Positions 9,439 through 17,644 of a DNA stretch of 64,000 bases are shown piece after piece. Every line of letters begins with the position of its first letter. The stretch's first letter is position 1. The DNA is from an uncultured Granulosicoccaceae bacterium (GTDB lineage Bacteria; Pseudomonadota; Gammaproteobacteria; Granulosicoccales; Granulosicoccaceae): NCBI GenBank assembly GCA_937981955.1, contig CALJNA010000044.1, positions 16,532 through 80,531 of the forward strand, given 5' to 3'. The translations under genes were made by a program, and so were the position numbers. Under the pieces are notes generated by a model. The model worked only from the letters and a program-made list of their open reading frames with translations. It searched no databases and had not been told where the DNA came from.

Positions 9439-10278
9439 ATGACGGAATCGCAAAACAGCGTTATTGTTCGACTCAAAGGCGGATTGGGCAATCAGTTATT
9501 TCAGTATGCCACAGCCCGCGCACTGGCAATTGATACACGTCGAACTTTGCACATTGATACCGGTTGGTACGACAGGAAAAGCCGTCCGCGCAAATACAGA
9601 CTCAATGAGTTCAATATAGAGCAACGTACAGTTAGCTACTCCAAGGCGCAATTGCGACTTGCCAGGTTTAAATCGAAGTTGGTTCAGATGAAGCTTGCCT
9701 CCGGTGCAATAGTGACGACTGAGCCAAAAGACCTCAGCTTCCACCCGTTTGAACAGAAACAGAATGTCGATCTGTTGTTAGAGGGGTACTGGCAATCGTA
9801 TCGGTATTTTTCTCATCATTCACAGACCCTGCTTGAGGATTTTAAACTGGCCGATTTCGTTGATACCAGCACTTTACATCAGCCCCCTGAACAAACTGTG
9901 GCTGTGCATATCCGTCGCGGTGATTACATCACAACAAAATCAGCGCACATTGTCACAGCGCAATACATCCAAAACGCTGTCGCTGAATTCGGTAACAATC
10001 ATGACTTTCTGTTTTTCTCAGATGATATTGCGTGGTGTAAACAGACCTTTAAGGGCAGCAACTTTGCTTTTTCAAACCAACCCAGCGATCTAATGGATTT
10101 GGTGCAAATGAGTATGTGCAGTCACAATATCATTGCCAACAGCTCGTTTTCCTGGTGGAGTGCGTGGTTGAATGATAACCCGGACAAAAGAGTAATCGCG
10201 CCGGCACCGTGGACCGAAGGCGGAGCCACGCACCGGGATATCTTGCCCGAGAATTGGAATACATTACCAATTAAGTGA
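9439..10278 (+). CDS. alpha-1,2-fucosyltransferase-like glycosyltransferase, GT11
   Basis: 279 residues. The N-terminal VRLKGGLGNQLFQYATARAL and the central VAVHIRRGDYIT (the HxRRGDY donor-binding motif) define family GT11. The C-terminal IANSSFSWWSAWLN is also conserved. Members transfer fucose or a related sugar in a 1,2 linkage to surface polysaccharides. It is a lone gene here without other glycan genes, divergent from the phosphopantetheinyl transferase, so its acceptor cannot be inferred. Confidence 0.88.
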   Translation: MTESQNSVIVRLKGGLGNQLFQYATARALAIDTRRTLHIDTGWYDRKSRPRKYRLNEFNIEQRTVSYSKAQLRLARFKSKLVQMKLASGAIVTTEPKDLSFHPFEQKQNVDLLLEGYWQSYRYFSHHSQTLLEDFKLADFVDTSTLHQPPEQTVAVHIRRGDYITTKSAHIVTAQYIQNAVAEFGNNHDFLFFSDDIAWCKQTFKGSNFAFSNQPSDLMDLVQMSMCSHNIIANSSFSWWSAWLNDNPDKRVIAPAPWTEGGATHRDILPENWNTLPIK

Positions 10279-10349
10279 ACACGGCACTTTGCGGCTCACA
10301 TAGCGCGGTGATACCAGATAAGCGATAAAGTTAAGATCAATACTCAATG

Positions 10350-10808
10350 CTAAAGCGGTACTGCAGTCGTGTATTTCAGGCATTCCATAGCAAAGCTTGA
10401 ACTGACATCGGTTAACCGAATATCATCAATCAGTCGTCTGTAAAATTGATCGTAAGCATCGATATCAGCAACAACGACACGCATCAGGTAGTCGATTTCA
10501 CCACTCATGCGATAACACTCGACAACCTCGTTGAATTCGGTAATTGTTTTAGCAAAGGCATCCAGCCACGCTGCATCGTGTTCGCTGGTTTTCACCGCAA
10601 CGAAAACATCGACACCAAGGCCGAGTCGGTCGCGATCTAACAAAGCCACGTTTGCGCGAATAACACCGTCGTGTTCCAGCTTTTGAATCCGGCGCCAGCA
10701 CGGTGTTGTTGTTAGCCCAACTTCGCTCGCGATATCGGCAGCAGAACGCGATGAATCCGCTTGCAATATGGCCAGAATTCGTCGATCAATTTTATCCAGT
10801 TTGTTCAC
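10350..10808 (-). CDS. Lrp/AsnC-family transcriptional regulator
   Basis: 152 residues. An N-terminal winged helix (LDKIDRRILAILQADSS, then IASEVGLTTTPCWRRIQKLE) is followed by a RAM/ACT-like domain (VFVAVKTSEHD, VVECYRMSGEIDYLMRVVV). Such proteins form octamers that sense amino acids. It starts with GTG at 10808. It is divergent from the DUF6356/glutamine amidotransferase pair across an AT-rich 132-bp region, so these may be its targets (inference). Confidence 0.92.
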   Translation of the reverse strand: MNKLDKIDRRILAILQADSSRSAADIASEVGLTTTPCWRRIQKLEHDGVIRANVALLDRDRLGLGVDVFVAVKTSEHDAAWLDAFAKTITEFNEVVECYRMSGEIDYLMRVVVADIDAYDQFYRRLIDDIRLTDVSSSFAMECLKYTTAVPL

Positions 10809-10940
10809 GCTAATATATTCTAAATTTTGTTAATTTAATAAAAATTATTTTCAATATATAGCAATTATTCAACCTATTTAGACAAATATTCTCACATTAA
10901 CAGCATAAGATGTGTCTAAATCGATCTGGATACTAAACTG

Positions 10941-11150
10941 ATGTCAAATTCGAAGGAACACTTACATAGCGTCGAAGAAAGCTATTTCGAGCACATGGGG
11001 CATGCACTGAGTTATAGCACTCGATTATTAAAAGCTGCAGCAGCTTGTTTAATCCATGCAATTGTCCCCGCCTATTGCACCAATACAGCCAGTAAGACAA
11101 TCAGGACAATGCACGAGGAAATCACCCACAGACAAAATCGCAGCGCTTAG
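10941..11150 (+). CDS. DUF6356 family small protein
   Basis: 69 residues. The pattern 'HL.SV.E.Y.EHM..AL......LL.AA.ACLIHA..P..CT.T.S.TI..MH' matches the DUF6356 family of small proteins, usually annotated as hypothetical. The middle (LLKAAAACLIHAIVPAYC) is hydrophobic enough to be membrane-associated. It precedes the amidotransferase gene by 28 bp on the same strand. Function unknown. Confidence 0.72.
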   Translation: MSNSKEHLHSVEESYFEHMGHALSYSTRLLKAAAACLIHAIVPAYCTNTASKTIRTMHEEITHRQNRSA

Positions 11151-11178
11151 CGGCAGAACACGGACAAACACCAACGAA

Positions 11179-11898
11179 ATGGATTTATCTTCCCCGCAGC
11201 GCTGGCTGTTAATCCGGCATTCCACCAAATTATCTGAAGACCGTTGTACCAACTGGCTACGCTCTCGAAAAATCGCGTTCGACGAACGAGTGCCTATCCA
11301 CGGGGAAGAGCTACCATCAGTAGACTACTACAGTAGAATTGTGGTGTTTGGTGGTGTTCCGCAGGTTTATACAAAAATACAACCACAATGGATGCGTAGG
11401 GAACTGCAATTCATCAACTCAGCTTTAAGCAACGATGTCCCCTGCCTTGGTATTTGCCTTGGTGCTCAGCTTTTGGCGCATGCGCTGGGCGCTAAGGTGC
11501 AAGCTCACCCTGATCGATTAAGAGAAGTTGGATATCACTGGATCTACCCCTGCAAATCAGGCACGTTTTTAAAGCGGCCAACACGTTTTCTGCAATGGCA
11601 TTCAGCTGGCTTTGACTTACCGAATGAGTGCGAACATTTAGCTCGCAGCCAGTTGTTTGAAATTCAGGCATTTCGCCACCCGTCCAATTCATATGGCTTT
11701 CAGTTTCACCCGGAAGTAACCAGTGATCTACTTCGACATTGGCAAATGAGACACCGAGATGCGAAAGCGGACTGGTTAGGACCATTTGATCGCTGCCTTC
11801 ACAGGCTGGAATCCTACCGGCACAGCAGAACGGTTAGCAGCTGGTTTGATGGGTTTCTTGACAGCTGGAATGGCCCAGCAGATCGGGATATGAAATAA
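11179..11898 (+). CDS. class I glutamine amidotransferase-like protein
   Basis: 239 residues. The catalytic triad of class I glutamine amidotransferases is readable: nucleophile in VPCLGICLGAQLLAHALG, and His/Glu in YGFQFHPEVT. It resembles stand-alone GMP-synthase-like amidotransferases that hydrolyse gamma-glutamyl bonds or feed ammonia to a partner. The ATG at 11179 is preferred because an in-frame extension to 11056 would overlap the DUF6356 gene and adds a non-conserved segment. No synthetase partner is adjacent, so the substrate is unknown. Confidence 0.8.
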   Translation: MDLSSPQRWLLIRHSTKLSEDRCTNWLRSRKIAFDERVPIHGEELPSVDYYSRIVVFGGVPQVYTKIQPQWMRRELQFINSALSNDVPCLGICLGAQLLAHALGAKVQAHPDRLREVGYHWIYPCKSGTFLKRPTRFLQWHSAGFDLPNECEHLARSQLFEIQAFRHPSNSYGFQFHPEVTSDLLRHWQMRHRDAKADWLGPFDRCLHRLESYRHSRTVSSWFDGFLDSWNGPADRDMK

Positions 11899-11983
11899 AT
11901 CAGAGGTACGCTGAAAAGTTCAAACGCAAAAATAACAGCATAATCGTGAACTCAAAAAAGCTATGGCTTCAGACTAAAACGAC

Positions 11984-12301
11984 TTACTTGATAAAACCAA
12001 TTACGCTGATTATCAAAGCAATACTTGCCACAAGCAAAGCACTGCAAGCAATTAGATAGGTTTTACGGCCGGTGTCAGCTGCTTCGGTATGTGCAAAATC
12101 CTGTTTCCGCTGTTCGGTCTTCTTGACCTTATTGGCTTTTACATCCTGCCCTTTGTGATATTCAACCATAGCCATTTGAATGGCTTTGGCTTCTGGTGTA
12201 CCAAGCTTCGATACAAGCATGGACGAAACGGCATCCGAGCCCTTGGTTTCAATTTCTCTTAACCAAAAACTGACATCGGTGCTGTTGTATTCAGAGGACA
12301 T
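11984..12301 (-). CDS. hypothetical protein with C-terminal membrane anchor
   Basis: 105 residues, family not recognised. The N-terminal ~65 residues are soluble and charged, ending in a Lys-rich stretch (VKANKVKKTEQRKQDF). A single C-terminal transmembrane segment (YLIACSALLVASIALIISVI) makes it a candidate tail-anchored inner-membrane protein with the N-terminus in the cytoplasm. It is on the same strand as tsaB, whose gene start lies beyond; no operon link is evident. Confidence 0.55.
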   Translation of the reverse strand: MSSEYNSTDVSFWLREIETKGSDAVSSMLVSKLGTPEAKAIQMAMVEYHKGQDVKANKVKKTEQRKQDFAHTEAADTGRKTYLIACSALLVASIALIISVIGFIK

Positions 12302-12365
12302 TGGGTCACAAACAAAAACGATAATTTCAAGTTTAAGTATAACGTAACTTTACGGAGTTATTTCA

Positions 12366-13091
12366 TTATAAACGCTGTCCTGCCGCCCTTTCCTGTTCTG
12401 TTAGCGCAACTTTATCGCGCAGGTAAACCGGTAATGCATCCACCGCGGGGAGAAAGCCATTACGATTCACAGCCGCTGTGGCAATGGTCAGTATGTCCTG
12501 CGCATCTGGCCAGGGCTGCTTCAGATGGCGGAGCTGAATGAGCTTATCGTTCTTGTGCAAGGCCGCGAACAACGTCTTTTCGTACTGATCGGCACCGGAG
12601 CCCAATAAACACCATTCGTGTTCTCCATCATGATCGGGAACCAATACAGTCTCAGGTGCACAGACACAGTCAGCTACCAGTGGTTCAACCAGTCCGGTCT
12701 CACCCAATACATACACGCCTGAATACACTTCACCCATACGAGCATCGAAGGTTGGCAGTATGTGAGTTGCACCATTTTCACGCACCGCGCCTTGAGCAAG
12801 CGCTTGCAAACTCGACACCGGCAAAACGCCAAGGTCTGCACCGAATGCAATACCCTGGGTTGCAGCGGCAGCAATGCGAACACCGGTAAAGCTTCCAGGA
12901 CCGCTGCCAAACGCAATACCGTCAAGTTTGTCGACCGATGTTCCGGCTTTGGCCAAAACCTCTTGAATCATGGGCAACAATAATTTTGCATGTTGTTGCG
13001 GTGCAACGCGGTGATCTATCAGCTGATCTCCGTCATACTCAAGCGCAACAGAACAGGCATCAGTGGATGTATCCAATGCAAGCAGTTTCAT
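12366..13091 (-). CDS. tsaB: tRNA threonylcarbamoyladenosine biosynthesis protein TsaB
   Basis: 241 residues. The ASKHA-fold N-terminus LALDTSTDACSVAL and the conserved FGSGPGSFTGVRIAAAATQGIAF segment (shown in part) identify TsaB, the non-catalytic partner of TsaD in t6A37 tRNA modification. The start codon overlaps the stop of the upstream helicase gene by 4 bp, which implies coupled translation. Confidence 0.93.
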   Translation of the reverse strand: MKLLALDTSTDACSVALEYDGDQLIDHRVAPQQHAKLLLPMIQEVLAKAGTSVDKLDGIAFGSGPGSFTGVRIAAAATQGIAFGADLGVLPVSSLQALAQGAVRENGATHILPTFDARMGEVYSGVYVLGETGLVEPLVADCVCAPETVLVPDHDGEHEWCLLGSGADQYEKTLFAALHKNDKLIQLRHLKQPWPDAQDILTIATAAVNRNGFLPAVDALPVYLRDKVALTEQERAAGQRL

Positions 13092-15061
13092 TCGTCTGAT
13101 TCATCCTCTTCGACAACTTCTTCGCGATAAGATTCGCGCTCTCGTCGAAAAAACTGCTCGATCTCGGTTATGTCACGCGATATTGGCATAGGTGGCAAAC
13201 TGTTGATAAACACCTCGCCATAATGCTTGGTACGAATCCGTGGATCACAAAGCACAAGCACACCTGTATCGGTGACATCTCTGATCAGCCGACCTACTCC
13301 TTGCTTTAGTGCGATGGCGGCTTGCGGCAATTGATACTCAAAAAACGGATTGCCTCCGGCCTGTTTCATGTGATCAATTCTGGCACCCATTACAGGATCT
13401 CCGGGAGAACCAAATGGAAGTTTGTCGATAACAACCACTGACAATGCTTCACCACGAACATCCACCCCCTCCCAAAAACTACTCGTACCCAGCAGCACGG
13501 CATTTCCAAGCGACTGAAACGCTTCAAGTAACTCTCGCTTAGGCATTTGCCCCTGGGTTAATATCGGATAATCAAATTGTCCCTCGAGAAAACGCCCGGC
13601 CTCATGCAACGCCCGATAACTGGTGAACAGTAAAAATGTACGCCCACTACTGGCCTCGATAACCGGTAAAACCGATTCCATAGCGGCTTTGGTGTAACTT
13701 GAATGTTGCGGTTCCGGCAAGCCTTCAGGTAAGAACAACATGGCGTTGTGCCGATAATCAAAAGGACTGTCAACCAACAGCTCATCGGCAGCTTCAATAC
13801 CAAGATTGGTTTTAAAGTGACTGAAGTCGCCGCCAACGGCAAGCGTTGCTGACGTGAATATCCAGCTTGCCGGCATTGCCTCCATGGCGCGCTTAAACGG
13901 CACCGCTACAGTCATGGGAGTCATATTCAAACTGAAACCAGAGCGATAAGTTTCGAACCAGTGGACGTATTCATTGTTCGGCTCGTTCGCCGTAAACCTG
14001 TTTAGTGATGCAGCATGCTGAACAGCGCGCCGGTAACAACTCTCCAAACCTTTACCGCGACTGGCAACCTCCTCAAGCATGTCGCGAAGCGAACCGAGTA
14101 ACAACGACATACGTTCAAGCTCGCGATCTATTGAAGGCCGCTCGGCAATCTCCACCCACGCTCCGCGAGTGGGTTCTATATCGAAGGCCAGTCGAAAATG
14201 CCTTACACCGGTTTCAAGCTGCCCTGCCAGATCGCGCAGTTCTGCCATATCGGGCGCTTCATGCAACTGTTCACCGACCGTATCTCTGGCAAGATCAAGC
14301 AATTGCCGGCTACTGAGTTTACGTCCAAAAAACTGCGCTGCAATATCTGGCAGCTGATGTGCTTCATCAATAATGAAGGCATTCGCGCTGGGTAACAGTT
14401 CGCCGAAGCCTTCTTCTTTTAATGCAAGGTCGGCGCATAACAAATGATGGTTTACTACCACCACGTCCGACTCTTGAGCTTTTTTTCTGGCGCGGTGAAT
14501 GAAACAGTCTTCGAGTTCGTCGAACTCATGTTCGGAGCAGAAGTCGTCACTTGATGTGATAAAGCTCCATACCATGGAATCTTCGGGCACGTTCAATACT
14601 TCCGCTATATCACCCGTTTCCGTACTGCGCGCCCAATCATTAACAATGCGAAGGTGGCCAGCATGTTCGGCATTATTTAATGCCGGATGTCGCAGCGCAC
14701 GAGCGAGACGGTGTTTACACAGATAATTGGCCCGGCCTTTGAGTAAGCTGACAGTGGCACCGGTGTTCAGGGCTTTCTTCACCATCGGCATATCGGAATA
14801 GAACAGTTGATCTTGCAGGTGGCGCGTGCCGGTCGAAATAATGATGCGCTGACCCGAGAACAAAGCCGGTACCAGATAGGCGAAGGTTTTTCCGGTACCC
14901 GTGCCTGCCTCTCCAACCAGAACGGAGGTGTTTTCCAACGCGGAAAAAATGGCCTCGGCCAGGTGTTGTTGTTCTTTTCGAGGGGCAAAACCGGGCAACA
15001 GCTCAGCGACGGGGCCGTTATCGCCGAGAATGTCTGAAATGGAATCCATGGGTTCAAGCAT
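13088..15061 (-). CDS. ATP-dependent DNA helicase, YoaA/DinG (XPD-like) family
   Basis: 657 residues. The superfamily 2 helicase has Walker A GEAGTGTGKTFAYLVPAL (residues about 50-60), IIDEAHQLPDIA as the DEAH box, and C-terminal motifs GTSSFWEGVDV and QGVGRLIRD. Four Cys in the first third (NYLCKHRL, DDFCSEHEFDELEDCF region and nearby) fit the Fe-S cluster of XPD-like helicases. YoaA acts in replication-stress repair with HolC. It overlaps tsaB by 4 bp, an arrangement known in other gammaproteobacteria. Confidence 0.9.
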   Translation of the reverse strand: MLEPMDSISDILGDNGPVAELLPGFAPRKEQQHLAEAIFSALENTSVLVGEAGTGTGKTFAYLVPALFSGQRIIISTGTRHLQDQLFYSDMPMVKKALNTGATVSLLKGRANYLCKHRLARALRHPALNNAEHAGHLRIVNDWARSTETGDIAEVLNVPEDSMVWSFITSSDDFCSEHEFDELEDCFIHRARKKAQESDVVVVNHHLLCADLALKEEGFGELLPSANAFIIDEAHQLPDIAAQFFGRKLSSRQLLDLARDTVGEQLHEAPDMAELRDLAGQLETGVRHFRLAFDIEPTRGAWVEIAERPSIDRELERMSLLLGSLRDMLEEVASRGKGLESCYRRAVQHAASLNRFTANEPNNEYVHWFETYRSGFSLNMTPMTVAVPFKRAMEAMPASWIFTSATLAVGGDFSHFKTNLGIEAADELLVDSPFDYRHNAMLFLPEGLPEPQHSSYTKAAMESVLPVIEASSGRTFLLFTSYRALHEAGRFLEGQFDYPILTQGQMPKRELLEAFQSLGNAVLLGTSSFWEGVDVRGEALSVVVIDKLPFGSPGDPVMGARIDHMKQAGGNPFFEYQLPQAAIALKQGVGRLIRDVTDTGVLVLCDPRIRTKHYGEVFINSLPPMPISRDITEIEQFFRRERESYREEVVEEDESDE

Positions 15062-15114
15062 CGGAGCCTCCTTGCGCCGAGAGCGTTTCTGTGCGCGCCG
15101 TACGCGCCACAGCT

Positions 15115-15651
15115 TTACTGATACTGATATTCCTGTACTTTCTTATGAGCACTTCTTACACCGAGCAAGTCACCGCGCAGGCTGCGCGCATGTTCGATGA
15201 TAAGCCAGTTACGGTGCAACAGGGATGCATTATTGCCTGCAAATGTATTCGATTTGGTAGCAAAGTTCTCAGCCAGCGAGCCCTGCTCATTGATGAGCTG
15301 GATTTCAGCCGCTCGGCTCCACAATAAACTGTTCTGTGGCGTTATTTCGAGTGCTTCGAATAAACGCCGCAGCGCCAGATCATTGTTCCCTTCTATTCGC
15401 GCCTGCTCGGCAGCAGACCAAAGTTGAGCAATTCGGGCGTTGTCGGTGTCGTAACGAATACTGCCCTTTGGCAGAGTCACCGCGCTCACTTTCGGGCCTG
15501 GCTCCGGTTCTGGCTGTTGATCTACGGCCGCGCAACCAGCCACAATTGCCATGCTACCAAGCAGCAGCAATGGTCGCATTATCGCAGTAAAAAGCCGCTG
15601 AACTGATGACAGGGGCGCTTTGTTGATTTTATTTTGCATAAGGGCTATCAC
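15115..15651 (-). CDS. lipoprotein with TPR-like repeat
   Basis: 178 residues as drawn from a GTG at 15651; ATGs at 15639 and 15579 are alternatives, and the last gives a compact lipoprotein signal (MRPLLLLGSMAIVAGC). The lipobox IVAGC is followed by a Pro/Glu-rich linker (DQQPEPEPGPK). The mature part is helical and TPR-like (AEQARIEGNNDLALRRLFEA, SLLWSRAAEIQ). Probably an outer-membrane lipoprotein scaffold; function unknown. It precedes an OmpA-like lipoprotein gene and a calcium-repeat protein gene on the same strand. Confidence 0.7.
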   Translation of the reverse strand: MIALMQNKINKAPLSSVQRLFTAIMRPLLLLGSMAIVAGCAAVDQQPEPEPGPKVSAVTLPKGSIRYDTDNARIAQLWSAAEQARIEGNNDLALRRLFEALEITPQNSLLWSRAAEIQLINEQGSLAENFATKSNTFAGNNASLLHRNWLIIEHARSLRGDLLGVRSAHKKVQEYQYQ

Positions 15652-15737
15652 CCAGGTCCTGTTTCATTTGCCTGTACCTATTGACAATACATCTATAGCA
15701 CACCAGACAAGGATACTGATTCATTGGAAAAGTTCTG

Positions 15738-16310
15738 TTACTGAGTGACCACACTCATTTCAATGCGCCGGTTTTCACTGCGACCAGCAGCCGTCGCGTT
15801 GCTCATGACTGGCCGATTTTCCCCGATTCCGAAGGGTTTTAATCGGTTCCCGTCAATTCCATTTGCAACCAGGTACTTCACCACCGACATGACGCGGCGT
15901 TTCGACAAGGCCAGATTTTCTCGCGCCTCGCCCCGGTTGTCAGTGTGCCCTTCCAGCTGCAACACAACTTCCGGATACGTATTGAGCATCTTCACCAGAT
16001 TCGCCAGTGAATCACGGCTGGCCGAGTCAAGACGATGATCGCCGGGTTCAAAGTCAACCGACTGAATCGAGCCACGAAAAAGGCTGCAACCGTTTTCGTC
16101 TACCGGGCTGCCAGAAACCGTATTCGGGCAACCATCCAAAGCATCGGCGACAGAGTCGTTATCACCATCAGGGACTGAGCGATTCAAAGGCAATGCACTG
16201 CACGCACCGAGCATGATGCTCATGATTAGCAGTGCCGTACATCTGCCAACAGCACCGATTCTCAAATCACTTGCAAATGCCACCAATTTTTTGTGTTTTT
16301 CGTTTATCAA
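15738..16310 (-). CDS. OmpA-family lipoprotein
   Basis: About 190 residues from a possible TTG at 16310; the true start is uncertain. A lipobox (IMLGAC, Cys near 36) is followed by one thrombospondin-type-3-like Asp repeat (PDGDNDSVADALDGCPNT) and a C-terminal OmpA domain with LEGHTDNRGEARENLALSKR and GIGENRP, the peptidoglycan (DAP)-binding region. It should tether the outer membrane to peptidoglycan. The Asp-rich repeat is also found in the neighbouring TSP3 protein, suggesting a related envelope role. Confidence 0.85.
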   Translation of the reverse strand: MINEKHKKLVAFASDLRIGAVGRCTALLIMSIMLGACSALPLNRSVPDGDNDSVADALDGCPNTVSGSPVDENGCSLFRGSIQSVDFEPGDHRLDSASRDSLANLVKMLNTYPEVVLQLEGHTDNRGEARENLALSKRRVMSVVKYLVANGIDGNRLKPFGIGENRPVMSNATAAGRSENRRIEMSVVTQ

Positions 16311-16329
16311 CTTGCGATCGTTCCGATAA

Positions 16330-17544
16330 TTAATGTCGCATGCGCCTGATGGTGTACCGCCAACCCAGCACAGTCATAGATAATACCGACAGCAACAGCA
16401 GAAGCAAATCAAAACCAGCGGATTGAACGGAACAACCCGACGCATTAAGACCGGTCTGTATTAAACCACCGGCCGGATCATCCTCTGCCGGTTGATTGCT
16501 ATCAGTGGGCAGAATGTTCGTGCCGGGACGCGTCGCAGGTGTCCGCTCTGCCGTGCCCGCATCAGGGTTCGTGACAACAATGGGTGATCCGACTTCAGTG
16601 TTGCCATTGTTGTTACCTGCGGGAACCCCGGTTCCTACGCCGCCGGATTGCGCAAACTCATCTATGTGATCTGGCACCGCATTGCCGTTGTTATCGGTCG
16701 ATACCAATGGAATGGATAAAATAGTGTCATCCATGCCATCGAGCACCGGTGAATCGAAAAAGTTATCGACCCTGCCATTCCCGTCGAAATCGAGTCCACC
16801 AGTCTCAATCAGATCAAATACGCCATCGTTGTCGCTGTCCAAATCCTGAAAATCGGGATAGTCCGTAAAATCCGTGTTGCGCGGAACGATGTCTTCAATT
16901 CCGTCACCGGTGACATCACAACAGGTTTCGTCATTCGTGTTCTGTATACGATCAGCAATGCCATCATTGCCAACGCTGCCCGTATCGATATCAATTCGCG
17001 CATCCCGGTCATTATCAAGAGATGCATCAACGCCTGCTTCCTGCAAATCCGGCAAGCCGTCGTTGTCCGAATCCAGATCGATGGCATCTGGCAGATCATC
17101 TTCGGGGTAATCGGTGTTGGCCAATGAATAAGCCATTTGACCATTGTCCAGGCTGGTTTCAAGCGCGTCGATAAATCCATTTTCACCCACAGGACCCAAC
17201 AACCGTCCTGAAACGACGCGAAGCGAGGAAAAGTCGATCGAGAGAACCGCTCCGGATTCCTGCCAGTCAAGTATCCCGTCGTTATCGGAATCGAGATCAA
17301 GCCGATCGGGAATACCATCTTTGTCAGTGTCTACATCCTGGCCATTGCTGGCTATTTCAAAAATATCCGTTATGCCATCGTTGTCATCATCTACATCCAC
17401 CGTGTCAACAACCCGATCACCGTCAGCATCATTGGTGGTCACCACGTTTTCACTGCCGCGCGCAAAAACCTGCGATGAAGCCATGGTCATCATGGCTATA
17501 ACAAATGGGGTGCACCACTTGAGCCAAGCGTTTTCAACGTTCAT
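16330..17544 (-). CDS. exported thrombospondin type 3-repeat protein with C-terminal anchor
   Basis: 404 residues. An N-terminal signal peptide (cleavage near ASSQVFARG) is followed by several Asp-rich calcium-binding TSP3 repeats of the form 'DxDxDGxxDxxDxDxDxDG' between about residues 38 and 285 (VDVDDDNDGITDIFE, DLDSDNDGILDWQES, DLDSDNDGLPDLQEAG, DLDSDNDGVFDLIETG). A Pro/Thr/Asn-rich linker leads to a C-terminal tripartite signal: NASGCSVQS, a hydrophobic stretch (LLLLLLSVLSMTVLG) and a basic end (RRMRH). The tail resembles the C-terminal sorting signals of Gram-negative exosortase/rhombosortase-like systems, but the exact class is not certain. Confidence 0.78.
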   Translation of the reverse strand: MNVENAWLKWCTPFVIAMMTMASSQVFARGSENVVTTNDADGDRVVDTVDVDDDNDGITDIFEIASNGQDVDTDKDGIPDRLDLDSDNDGILDWQESGAVLSIDFSSLRVVSGRLLGPVGENGFIDALETSLDNGQMAYSLANTDYPEDDLPDAIDLDSDNDGLPDLQEAGVDASLDNDRDARIDIDTGSVGNDGIADRIQNTNDETCCDVTGDGIEDIVPRNTDFTDYPDFQDLDSDNDGVFDLIETGGLDFDGNGRVDNFFDSPVLDGMDDTILSIPLVSTDNNGNAVPDHIDEFAQSGGVGTGVPAGNNNGNTEVGSPIVVTNPDAGTAERTPATRPGTNILPTDSNQPAEDDPAGGLIQTGLNASGCSVQSAGFDLLLLLLSVLSMTVLGWRYTIRRMRH

Positions 17545-17581
17545 ATTATTTGCCGGAATCCCGGGCGTACTCGCCCGCTAT

Positions 17582-17600
17582 TAGTCTTTAAAAAAGACTA
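17582..17600 (-). terminator. short hairpin between guaA and the TSP3 gene
   Basis: Perfect 8-bp inverted repeat TAGTCTTT / AAAGACTA with a 3-nt loop, 45 bp downstream of the guaA stop codon. The stem is AT-rich and no T-run follows, so it is only a possible terminator for guaBA. Confidence 0.35.
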
Positions 17601-17644
17601 GCAGAGGATTTCAATCGCACAATGCCATTGGCGGCAATATAACG

